47,380 nucleotides of DNA, from the NCBI GenBank assembly GCA_002729125.1, contig PBTQ01000026.1:1-47380 (forward strand), in the 5' to 3' direction. Numbering within the stretch: the stretch's first letter is position 1; every line of letters begins with the position of its first letter. This DNA comes from Acidimicrobiaceae bacterium. Its GTDB lineage: Bacteria; Actinomycetota; Acidimicrobiia; Acidimicrobiales; Aldehydirespiratoraceae. Made by a program: the position numbers and the translations under genes. The notes below the pieces were generated by a model. The model worked only from the letters and a program-made list of their open reading frames with translations. It was not told where the DNA came from and did not search any database. Of the stretch, positions 39,568 through 47,380 are shown in pieces.

Positions 39568-40866
39568 TCAGCCGGCCTCGCTGTGGGTGACGGGCAGCTC
39601 ACCCATCCACTCGCGAAGGGTGTTCTTCAGCTTGGTCTGCTGGATGAAGAGGTCCTGCTCGGCGGGATTGTCACCGGCGGCCTGTGGGGCCTTCAGATAG
39701 AAGCTCAACCACTCCTGCACGCCCGACTCACCGGCCCGGTGGGCGAGGTCCATGAACAGCGCAAGGTCGAGCACGATCGGTGCCGCCAGGATCGAGTCGC
39801 GGCACAGGAAGTCGATCTTGATCTGCATGGGGTATCCCATCCAGCCAAAGATGTCGACGGCGTCCCAGCCCTCCTTGTTGTCGCCGCGGGGCGGGTAGTA
39901 ATTAATGCGCACGACATGGTCGACGTTGCCGTAGAGCTCGGGGTACACGTCGGGCTCGAGGATCTTGTGGAGCACGCCGAGCTTCGACTCTTCCTTGGTC
40001 TTGAAGTTCTCGGGTGCGTCGAGCACTTCACCATCGCGGTTGCCGAGGATGTTGGTCGAGTACCAGCCGCGGAGACCGAGCATGCGGGCCTTGAGGCCGG
40101 GGGCGAGCAGCGTCTTCATGAGGGTCTGGCCCGTCTTGAAATCCTTGCCGGCGATCGGAACCCCGCGAGTGTGCGACAGCTCCTGCATGCAGGGCAGGTC
40201 GGTCGAGAGGTTCGGCGCGCCGTTGGCGAACGGCACATCGCTCTGAAGGGCGGCGTACACGTAGATCTGTGAGGGCGAGATGTTGTCGTCGTTGTCCTTG
40301 AGGCCCTGCTCAAACGCAGCGACGGTCTCGTGGACGGCCGAGGGCTCCTGGAAGGCCTCCGTCGAACCGCACCAGACCATGACGAGACGGTCGCAGCCGT
40401 TCTCGACCTTGAAGTTCTCGATGTCGGCCATGAGCGCCATGGCCTGATCCCACTTGTTGGTCTCGGACTTGACGCGTGTTCCTTCGAGGCGGCTCACCCA
40501 CTTTTGGTCGAAGACGGCGTCCATGGCGACGACACCTTCGAGTTCCTGGGCGATGGGGGAGAGATCCTTTTCCTCGAGCACACCGCAGGTGCGCGCGGCC
40601 TCGAGAGCGTTGGCCGAGATCGGGTCCCAGCCGCCGAAGACGATGTCGTCGAGTGAGGCGAGGGGAGCGAAGTCCTTGATGAGGGGGTTGCGACCCTCTC
40701 TGCGGGTGCCGAGACGGATGTGGGCCATCTGGGAGACCGAGCCGAGGGGGGCGACGCCGGTCTGGCGGGCGGACAGGACACCGGCGATGAAGGTCGAGGC
40801 GACGGCACCGAGTCCGGGCGTCAGCACACCGAGCTTGCCGGTTGCGGGGGCGATGTTCTTGGTCAT
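39568..40866 (-). CDS. ino1: Inositol-3-phosphate synthase
   Basis: LGVLTPGLGAVASTFIAGV, GWDPISANALEAA, GRGWYSTNILGNRDGE-type motif, AGKDFKTGQTLMKTLLAPGLKAR, QIKIDFLCRDSILAAPIVLDL. Confidence 0.94.
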   Translation of the reverse strand: MTKNIAPATGKLGVLTPGLGAVASTFIAGVLSARQTGVAPLGSVSQMAHIRLGTRREGRNPLIKDFAPLASLDDIVFGGWDPISANALEAARTCGVLEEKDLSPIAQELEGVVAMDAVFDQKWVSRLEGTRVKSETNKWDQAMALMADIENFKVENGCDRLVMVWCGSTEAFQEPSAVHETVAAFEQGLKDNDDNISPSQIYVYAALQSDVPFANGAPNLSTDLPCMQELSHTRGVPIAGKDFKTGQTLMKTLLAPGLKARMLGLRGWYSTNILGNRDGEVLDAPENFKTKEESKLGVLHKILEPDVYPELYGNVDHVVRINYYPPRGDNKEGWDAVDIFGWMGYPMQIKIDFLCRDSILAAPIVLDLALFMDLAHRAGESGVQEWLSFYLKAPQAAGDNPAEQDLFIQQTKLKNTLREWMGELPVTHSEAG

Positions 40867-40935
40867 GGCCGACACCATAAGGAATCATCAACAAGAATCT
40901 TATTTAGTGAAGCAACTCTGAACTATTCTGCACAG
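40867..40935. promoter_or_regulatory. Shared divergent promoter region, ino1 / LysR
   Basis: 69 bp, AT-rich relative to surroundings; TATGGT 7 nt upstream of ino1 ATG (- strand) and TATTCT 6 nt upstream of LysR GTG; inverted repeats AAGA-A-TCTT (40893-40901) and CTT-N8-AAG (40899-40912). Confidence 0.6.
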
Positions 40936-41787
40936 GTGACTCCTGCCCTCCCCGACCTCTCCATTCGCCAACTCGACTATCTCGTGGCCGTGTCCACCGA
41001 ACCGTCCTGGGCTGATGCCGCAGCCCGGATCGGCGTGTCGCCCTCCGCGCTCTCGCAGGGATTGAGCGAACTCGAACGCCGCATCGGTGTGCCGCTGTTC
41101 GATCGGGAGGGTCGCCGACGCACGCTGCGTCCGACCGCCGAACCGGTGCTCGCCCACGCCCGACAGGTCATCGCCCTCACCAGCGATCTCGCCGACTGGG
41201 CGGAGCGCACCCGCACCGGCCGAGCCGGCGAGTTACGGGTCGGCATGATCGATGCCGCTGCCGTCGGACACTTCACCGATGAGCTCCGCCAGTTCCGAGA
41301 CGATCACCCCGAGCTTCACCTCACGTTGCGGGTCGCGCCGTCAGGCGAACTGCTCGACGAAATCGAATCGGGCGACCTCGACCTTGCGGTCGTCGTCGGG
41401 GGGCACACCCGACGGGGAGTCCACACCGAGTCGCTGATGAACGAGCCGCTCGCCGTCTTCACCCCGGAGCGAGGTCTGCCCCGTGACGTGACCGCATGGG
41501 GGCCATGGGTGCTGTTCGCCCAGGGTTCCCACACCCGCGCGATCGCCGAGGAAGCCCTGCAGCGCCTCGGTGCGCCGACCACGATCGTGGCGGAATCGAA
41601 CCAGCCCGAAGTCCTCCGCACGATGGTCGAACTCGGGGTGGGCTCGACCGTGCTGCCGGTTGTCCAAGCCGGACCGGACTTCGGCCCGGGGCGAGTGATC
41701 GCCGAACGGACCCTCGTCCTCGCCCGTCGTGACGGCGCCGCCGTTGACCCGGCAGCCGAAATGCTCGCCGTCGCGCTCCGGAACTAA
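40936..41787 (+). CDS. LysR-family transcriptional regulator
   Basis: LSIRQLDYLVAVSTEPSWADAAARIGVSPSALSQGLSELERRIGVPLFDREGRRRTLRPTA HTH and effector domain. Confidence 0.92.
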   Translation: MTPALPDLSIRQLDYLVAVSTEPSWADAAARIGVSPSALSQGLSELERRIGVPLFDREGRRRTLRPTAEPVLAHARQVIALTSDLADWAERTRTGRAGELRVGMIDAAAVGHFTDELRQFRDDHPELHLTLRVAPSGELLDEIESGDLDLAVVVGGHTRRGVHTESLMNEPLAVFTPERGLPRDVTAWGPWVLFAQGSHTRAIAEEALQRLGAPTTIVAESNQPEVLRTMVELGVGSTVLPVVQAGPDFGPGRVIAERTLVLARRDGAAVDPAAEMLAVALRN

Positions 41788-41821
41788 GGTCCCCGCCAGG
41801 TCCCTGGAACGGAGAAATGAC

Positions 41822-42289
41822 ATGAGCAACGCTGCCGCCGCCTATGAGGCGATTAACGCCCGTGTAGGCAACGACGAGGCCACCGGCGACTGGTTCGAGA
41901 TCACCCAGGAGCAGATCAATGACTTCGCCGACTGCACCCACGATCACCAGTTCATCCATATCGATCCGGAGCGGGCGACCCCGGTCTTCGGCGGCACGAT
42001 CGCCCATGGCTTCCTCACCCTGTCGATGCTGGTGAAGCTGACGGCCTCGATCCCGAACGAGATCCCACTCGAGGGCATCCAGATGGGCATCAACTACGGC
42101 TTCGAGAAGGTCCGCTTCATCAACCCGGTTCTGTCGGGCAAGCACATCCGGGCCTCGGCCGTCACCTCGGCCGTCGAGCTCAAGGGCACCGCCGTCAACT
42201 CCACCCGCACGATCACGGTCGAGATCGAGGGCGAAGGCAAACCGGCCCTCGTCGCCGATTGGATCGGCCGCACCGTCTACAACTCCTGA
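41822..42289 (+). CDS. MaoC-like (R)-specific enoyl-CoA hydratase
   Basis: Hydratase-2 motif FADCTHDHQFIHIDPERA...FGGTIAHGFLTLSML. Confidence 0.92.
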   Translation: MSNAAAAYEAINARVGNDEATGDWFEITQEQINDFADCTHDHQFIHIDPERATPVFGGTIAHGFLTLSMLVKLTASIPNEIPLEGIQMGINYGFEKVRFINPVLSGKHIRASAVTSAVELKGTAVNSTRTITVEIEGEGKPALVADWIGRTVYNS

Positions 42290-42296
42290 GGAAGCC

Positions 42297-43097
42297 ATGA
42301 ACGACTACCCAATCGTTGCCGGTTCGGCGCTGTTCACCCTCGTCGACCCGAGCAAGGGTCACGAGGCCGCCTACAACCGCTGGTACGAGCGCGACCACTT
42401 CTACGCCGGCTGCATGATCGGCCCATGGCTGTTCGCCGGGAAGCGGTGGGTCGCTACCCGGGCGATGAAGGATCTCCGCTTTCCCGAGGGCGACACCCCG
42501 GTCGCCAGTCCCCACGACACGGGTTCCTACCTTGCGACCTACTGGGTGCTCGAGGACAAGCACAAGGAGCACTTCGACTGGGCCGGCAATCAGGTCGTCG
42601 ACCTCTACATGAACAATCGAGGGTTCATGGAGCGCCAGCACGCCCACACGGTGTTGCTCTCCAACCCCGAGCACGCCTATCGAGACGACGATCCGGTTCC
42701 GATCGAGCTCGCGTTCGATCACCACTACCAGGGCCTCGCCGTCGTGGCGGTCGATCCCGCCGAGGGCGTGAGCGACGAAGAACTGGGCGCTCACCTCGAC
42801 GAAACGGCGCTCCCGGCACTCCTCGCGAACTCGCCGATCGCCAGCATGGTGTCGTGGCGTTACATCCAGATGGGCGATGGCACCGAGCAGGCCCCGATGG
42901 ATCTCGGCATGCCGCCGGGCCCTCCGGAACGACGCCTCCAGATGTTCTTCCTCGAGGACAATCCGGATGCCGTCTGGGACCGCTTCCGAACCTATGCCGC
43001 CGACCTCGCTGCCGAGGGCAAGGGCGTGGTGAGCTTCGCCGCGCCGTTCTTGCCGACAATCGTCGGCACCGACACCTACACCGATCAGCTCTGGTGA
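42297..43097 (+). CDS. Hypothetical protein, possible tandem dimeric alpha/beta-barrel (EthD-like) fold
   Basis: AYNRWYERDHFYAGCMIGPWLFAGKRW pattern in N-half; 8 nt downstream of maoC-like gene. Confidence 0.6.
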   Translation: MNDYPIVAGSALFTLVDPSKGHEAAYNRWYERDHFYAGCMIGPWLFAGKRWVATRAMKDLRFPEGDTPVASPHDTGSYLATYWVLEDKHKEHFDWAGNQVVDLYMNNRGFMERQHAHTVLLSNPEHAYRDDDPVPIELAFDHHYQGLAVVAVDPAEGVSDEELGAHLDETALPALLANSPIASMVSWRYIQMGDGTEQAPMDLGMPPGPPERRLQMFFLEDNPDAVWDRFRTYAADLAAEGKGVVSFAAPFLPTIVGTDTYTDQLW

Positions 43098-44623
43098 AAC
43101 TTCGGCTCGCGACCGCCGTCATGGTGACGGCGGTCCTCGCTGCTGCGTGCGGTGACAACGCGACTACACCGCCGCTGGTCACAACTACCGTTGCGGACAG
43201 CGCCATGCCGGCCCCGACCACTCCGGGTGCGGATGCGCTCGCGCCCGCAGCGATCACGCAGGTCAACTGCCCGCCGACGATCGCTGCCGACACCGTCGCC
43301 TGCGGCATCGCCGAGGTTGTGCTCGATCCAACCGCCGGATTCGACGCCACGGCATCGATCTCGATCGCGACCATGGCGGGCTACGACGTCGGCTTTCGCA
43401 CGCCGGTCGCCGTCCTCCAAGGTGGCCCGGGTGGGGCCAGCTCGGATCTCGCTGGCTTCTTCCCGCAACAGCCGTTCACCCAAGTCTTTGTCGACCAGCG
43501 GGGTACCGGATTCGCCTCAGCCGATTTCGATTGCCCCGAGTTCGACGGCGTGATCCCTGAGCTTGTCGAACGCGATGGCGAACGCAGCCGCGAACTCGCC
43601 GCCGATGCCCTCGAAGCCTGCGCCGAGCGGCTCGCCGGTGATCTCCTGCTCGACGCCACCACGACCCAGAACCACGCGTTCGACGTCGGCCAGGTGATGG
43701 CCGGCCTCGGCTATGACCGCTGGGTTGCGTACGGGGTGTCGTACGGCACCACAATCGGATTCGAGCTGCTTCGTCAGCCTCCAGCAGGACTCGTGGGCGC
43801 CGTCCTCGACGGCGTCTACCCACCCAATCTCGATGTCGACACGTCGGTCGTCGTCACGGCCCAACGGTCGATCGATGCGCTCAGTGCCGCCTGCGGCCGG
43901 AGCACCCGGTGCACCGACCTCAACTCCGACGTGGCGCTCAGTCTCGAAGCGTTGATTGCCGAACTCGATGAATCTCCACGCATCGTGACCCTGAGCCCGA
44001 ACGAAAGTGGCTTCGACCGCGAGGTCGACGTCCGTCTCGACGGAATCCGACTCGCCGAGTTCGTGTTCCTGTTGCTCTACAACGAATCGCTGGCCCGCTA
44101 CCTTCCGGCGATTTTGACCGGTATCGCCGATGGCGATCCCGATGCCGAACGGTGGCTCGCTCGAGTCGGTACCCGCACCTTTACGGCGGCCTATAACGCC
44201 AATCGCGAAGGCACCTACTTCGCGGTGCAGTGTCACGACCGTCTGCCCTTCACCTCCGGCGGGCCCGTCGAACACGACGGCGGTTTCGGTGCGGCAGTGC
44301 CGGTCGAACCGCTCCGCAACTTCTGTTCGGCGTGGGAGCAAGGCGAGGCCCGCGCCATCGTCGGCACGCCGGTCTCATCGGATCTGCCGACCTTGCTCCT
44401 GTCGGGCGCCTTTGATCCGATCACGCCGTCGACCTTTGCCGACGCCGCCGCTGATCTCCTCCCGAACGCCACCGTCGTCGCCCAGGACGGTCGGGGCCAC
44501 GGAATCTGGTTCGGCAACAGCTGCATCGCCGGCATCGTCCAGCAGTTCGTCGCCGATCCGCTCCGTACGCTCGACACGTCGTGCGCCGACGCCGGCGTGC
44601 CGGTCGATTGGGCGGTGCCCTGA
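43094..44623 (+). CDS. Lipoprotein alpha/beta hydrolase (TAP-like/prolyl aminopeptidase-like)
   Basis: Lipobox VLAAAC; VLQGGPGGASSD, VFVDQRGTGFAS, YGVSYGTTIGFELL, LLLSGAFDPITPS, GRGHGIW. Confidence 0.88.
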   Translation: MKLRLATAVMVTAVLAAACGDNATTPPLVTTTVADSAMPAPTTPGADALAPAAITQVNCPPTIAADTVACGIAEVVLDPTAGFDATASISIATMAGYDVGFRTPVAVLQGGPGGASSDLAGFFPQQPFTQVFVDQRGTGFASADFDCPEFDGVIPELVERDGERSRELAADALEACAERLAGDLLLDATTTQNHAFDVGQVMAGLGYDRWVAYGVSYGTTIGFELLRQPPAGLVGAVLDGVYPPNLDVDTSVVVTAQRSIDALSAACGRSTRCTDLNSDVALSLEALIAELDESPRIVTLSPNESGFDREVDVRLDGIRLAEFVFLLLYNESLARYLPAILTGIADGDPDAERWLARVGTRTFTAAYNANREGTYFAVQCHDRLPFTSGGPVEHDGGFGAAVPVEPLRNFCSAWEQGEARAIVGTPVSSDLPTLLLSGAFDPITPSTFADAAADLLPNATVVAQDGRGHGIWFGNSCIAGIVQQFVADPLRTLDTSCADAGVPVDWAVP

Positions 44624-44643
44624 CCTCATGCAAGGCTGGGGAA

Positions 44644-45429
44644 ATGGAGCTTAAGGGGAAGACCATTCTGATCTCGGGGGCCGGTCCCGGTCTCGGTGGT
44701 GCGTGTGCGGCGGCGGCGCTGCGCGACGGCGCCAACGTGATCGCGACCGCTCGCAACCTGGATCGTCTGCAGGGCGCGGTTGCGGAACTCGATCCGGGCG
44801 GTGAGCGCACACTCGCGATGGTGGCCGACATCATGAATAGCGACGCGCTCGGTGTCGCCGTTGCCGCCGGCGTCGAACGATTCGGTGGGCTCGACGGTGT
44901 GGTCAATGTCGCCGCGTACGACGCAGTGATGGGCACCCTCCTTGACATGGACGCCGACACCTTTCGCCAGGTGCTCGAGGTCAACGTCTATGGCTCCACC
45001 AACCTCGTCCGGGCTGCCGTCCCGGCGCTCAAAACCAACGGCGGGGGAGCGGTCGTGCTAATCGGCTCGCAGTCGGCGATGAAGTCCAACCCGGTGCCCC
45101 AGGGGGTGTACGGGCCCTCGAAAGCGGCGCTGCTCGCTGTCGCCCGCGATCTGGCCAACGATCTCGGCCCGGACGGAATCCGCGTCAACACCGTCGTGCC
45201 GAGCTGGATGTGGGGGCCGAACGTGCAGATGTACTGCCAGTGGCAGGCGAGTGAGCGTGGGGTCGAGCCGGAGGACATCAAGAACGAACTGGCGAGCGCC
45301 AATGCCCTTCGAGCGATGGCGGCCGATACCGACGTTGCCGAATCGGTGATTTTCTTCCTCTCCGATCGCAGCTCGATGATTACCGGACAGCGCCTGTTGG
45401 TGAACGCCGGCGAGTACTTCGACACGTGA
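44644..45429 (+). CDS. SDR-family oxidoreductase
   Basis: ILISGAGPGLGGACA, VYGPSKAALLAVARDLA, FFLSDRSSMITGQRLLVNAG. Confidence 0.93.
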   Translation: MELKGKTILISGAGPGLGGACAAAALRDGANVIATARNLDRLQGAVAELDPGGERTLAMVADIMNSDALGVAVAAGVERFGGLDGVVNVAAYDAVMGTLLDMDADTFRQVLEVNVYGSTNLVRAAVPALKTNGGGAVVLIGSQSAMKSNPVPQGVYGPSKAALLAVARDLANDLGPDGIRVNTVVPSWMWGPNVQMYCQWQASERGVEPEDIKNELASANALRAMAADTDVAESVIFFLSDRSSMITGQRLLVNAGEYFDT

Positions 45430-46019
45430 CGGTCCCCGCCGTCCCGGCGGCCTCACTGGTGGTGATCGACGATCGGCCCGATCTCCACGTGTTGCTCGGC
45501 CGCCGGCGACCCGGTGCGTTCGTCGGCGACATGATCGTCTACCCGGGTGGCGCCGTCGATGACGACGACTGGCGACTCGGTCCGGCTCTCGTGCCCGGCG
45601 CCACGGCCCCCGGACTCTCCGCTGCCGATGCGGCGGTGTATATCCATGCCGCGATCCGCGAGACGCGCGAAGAGGTCGGTCTGTTCCCCGACCCGAACGA
45701 GTTGCACGACGGGTCGTCGTTCGCCGCGGTGGGGCACTGGACGACCCCCGAGGAGGTGCCGCGTCGCTACGACACCCGTTTCTTCCTCGCTCGCCACCCC
45801 GGTGGCGAGGCGCGGGTTGCCGATGACGAGCTCGTCGAGGTGTGGTGGGAGCGGCCGGCCGACACACTCGCTCGGATCGAAGCCGGTGAACTCGACGCCA
45901 TCACGCCGACGATCTCGTTCCTCACATCATTGTCGCGGTATCGACATGTAGCCGACGCCTTCGCCGGAACCGAACTCGGTCATCGGCATGCGTTTGCCTG
46001 GGGAATCACCACATTCTGA
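45426..46019 (+). CDS. NUDIX hydrolase
   Basis: YPGGAVDDDDW...AAIRETREEVGLF NUDIX box with insertion; GTGA overlap with SDR stop. Confidence 0.87.
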   Translation: MTVPAVPAASLVVIDDRPDLHVLLGRRRPGAFVGDMIVYPGGAVDDDDWRLGPALVPGATAPGLSAADAAVYIHAAIRETREEVGLFPDPNELHDGSSFAAVGHWTTPEEVPRRYDTRFFLARHPGGEARVADDELVEVWWERPADTLARIEAGELDAITPTISFLTSLSRYRHVADAFAGTELGHRHAFAWGITTF

Positions 46020-46071
46020 GCCGACGTCAGCCCTTCGTTGCTGTCTCGTGTCGATTTGTTTACATCTGGAT

Positions 46072-46100
46072 CTGACATCGTTGCGTCGCCGCACTAAGGT
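46072..46100 (+). promoter_or_regulatory. Sigma70-type promoter CTGACA-N17-TAAGGT
   Basis: -35-like CTGACA 46072-46077, 17-bp spacer, -10-like TAAGGT 46095-46100, upstream of hairpin-rich leader. Confidence 0.55.
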
Positions 46101-46106
46101 CCCCGA

Positions 46107-46285
46107 TGGGTAGGTGTCATACGGATGCAGGGCCGTTCTGACACCAGCTCGGGGGCTTTCGGCCCTCGAACCCCCTCCAGGGAAACTGGGGCCCGGTCGA
46201 CGGCGATCGCCGGCCGGGCCCAAGCCCAGAACACTTTGTGTCAACGGCGTGTTGAACCTCGCTGCGCTGTAGTACAACTCCGCCT
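46107..46285 (+). ncRNA. Candidate structured 5' leader (or independent small RNA) upstream of an aquaporin-family gene
   Basis: Successive hairpins: GGTGTCA/TGACACC with inner ACGG/CCGT (46113-46145); CCAG-GGAAA-CTGG; GGGCCCGG/CCGGGCCC (46189-46221) with inner palindrome CGGCGATCGCCG; ACAC-TTT-GTGT (46231-46241); CAAC-GGCGT-GTTG (46242-46254). Confidence 0.4.
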
Positions 46286-46963
46286 GTGAACGACCTCGCC
46301 CGCCGCCTGCTCGCCGAATTCCTCGGCACCGCCTTCCTTCTCGTCGGCGTCATCGGTTCGGGCATCATGGCCGAACGCCTTACCGACGATGTCGGGCTGC
46401 AGTTGCTCGCCAACGCAGCGGCCACCGTCGGCGTGCTCTACGCCGTCATCCTGATGTTCGGCGAGGTCTCCGGGGCGCATCTCAACCCGGCGGTCACACT
46501 CGCCGACATCCTTCTGCAGAAGCGGCCGTGGGTCGACCTCGGCCCGTATGTCGCAGTCCAACTGGCCGGCGGCGCCGTCGGCGTGATGGCCGCCAACCTC
46601 ATCTTCGACCTCAACCCGATCAACATCAGCGACAAAGTCCGCGACGGCGGCGGCCAGTACCTTGGGGAACTTATCGCCACCTTCGGCCTGATGGTGCTGA
46701 TCTTCTCCTTGGTGCGCACCGGCCGGGGCCACCTCGTTGCGTCGGCGGTCGCCGCCTATATCGGTGGTGCGTACTGGTTCACCTCGTCGACATCGTTCGC
46801 CAACCCGGCCGTGTCGGTCACTCGAACACTGTCGAACACCTTCGCCGGTATCCATCCCGGTTCGGCACCGATGTTCATCGTGATGCAGTTCGCCGGCGCC
46901 TTGCTCGCCGTCGCCGCCATCCGAGCGCTCTATCCCGACGACGCCGATACCGGAGTTTCCTGA
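46286..46963 (+). CDS. MIP/aquaporin family channel
   Basis: Two NPA motifs HLNPAVTLADIL and FANPAVSVTRTL; membrane helices; AEFLGTAFLLV start. Confidence 0.88.
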   Translation: MNDLARRLLAEFLGTAFLLVGVIGSGIMAERLTDDVGLQLLANAAATVGVLYAVILMFGEVSGAHLNPAVTLADILLQKRPWVDLGPYVAVQLAGGAVGVMAANLIFDLNPINISDKVRDGGGQYLGELIATFGLMVLIFSLVRTGRGHLVASAVAAYIGGAYWFTSSTSFANPAVSVTRTLSNTFAGIHPGSAPMFIVMQFAGALLAVAAIRALYPDDADTGVS

Positions 46964-47380
46964 TGCCTGAGTTCGTTGTTGTTCGCCACGGGCGGCCGTT
47001 GACCGAACGACTCGAATCGGGGATCGCCGACCCTTCTCTCGACGAGTTCGGTCGCTGGCAGGCCGAGCGAGTCTGCGCCTGGCTGGCCCACGAGCCGGTT
47101 GACACCGTCGTGGCGAGCCCGAAGGCCCGCGCCATCGAGACCGTGCAGCCACTCGTCGATCAGCTCGACATGCCGCTCACGATCGTCGTCGATCTCGACG
47201 AGATCGATCGCTTCTCGTCCGTCTACGTCCCCACCGACATGTGGGGGACCGAGGGCCTCGACATCCTCGAGGCGCTGGGGGAGAAGCGCTACGCCGACAT
47301 CGGGTACGACCCGCCCGACGTGTTCCGTGAACGGATCGCGAACGTCTGGCGCGAGCTCGTCGCCGACCCGCCCGGCGAAC
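46963..47380 (+). CDS. Histidine phosphatase family protein (3' end outside window)
   Basis: VVVRHGRPLTERL, VVASPKARAIETVQPL; TGATG overlap with upstream gene; open at window end. Confidence 0.85.
   Translation, partial: MPEFVVVRHGRPLTERLESGIADPSLDEFGRWQAERVCAWLAHEPVDTVVASPKARAIETVQPLVDQLDMPLTIVVDLDEIDRFSSVYVPTDMWGTEGLDILEALGEKRYADIGYDPPDVFRERIANVWRELVADPPGE

Noticed and set aside
41785-41797. TAAGGTCCCCG shared with 46095-46105 as a repeat family
   Set aside because: Only two copies; at 41785 it overlaps the LysR stop codon and has no convincing -35; could be chance plus a common -10-like hexamer.
46188-46221. GC-rich hairpin as an ordinary intrinsic terminator for the NUDIX gene
   Set aside because: No U-tract follows, it lies about 170 nt past the NUDIX stop and downstream of a good promoter; a leader or sRNA role is at least as likely.

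Overview
GC-rich, gene-dense actinobacterial chromosomal segment; gene content looks Acidimicrobiia-like (taxonomy is inference). I call about 38 protein-coding loci. No rRNA, tRNA, CRISPR array, IS element or prophage was recognised. Main content: 3' end of a cytochrome P450; enoyl-CoA hydratase; SF2 helicase; LLM/F420 oxidoreductase; a decayed kynureninase; acyl-CoA synthetase; two tandem fold-type-II PLP enzymes; MFS transporter; MarR regulator; an AddAB-like helicase/nuclease pair; sulfatase; DUF3097; a menaquinone operon menF-menD-menH-menC; nucleotidyltransferase; DUF427; gamma-glutamyltranspeptidase; M20 peptidase; an HMG-CoA-synthase-like/OB-fold protein next to a thiolase; a double-domain CoA transferase; a decayed phytanoyl-CoA dioxygenase; inositol-3-phosphate synthase with a divergent LysR; MaoC; SDR; NUDIX; an aquaporin-family channel; and two RHGRP histidine phosphatases. 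Most notable: (1) the isochorismate synthase of the men operon is one continuous ORF with an N-terminal MerR-type regulator, and its promoter carries dyads in the usual MerR operator position; (2) a canonical promoter followed by a ~180-nt, hairpin-rich leader (or separate small RNA) with mutually exclusive pairings, upstream of an aquaporin-family channel with an atypical NPAV motif; (3) two multiply disrupted pseudogenes with readable ancestral frames; (4) a recurrent -10 hexamer (TAnnnT) placed 6-9 nt upstream of start codons, pointing to widespread leaderless transcription.
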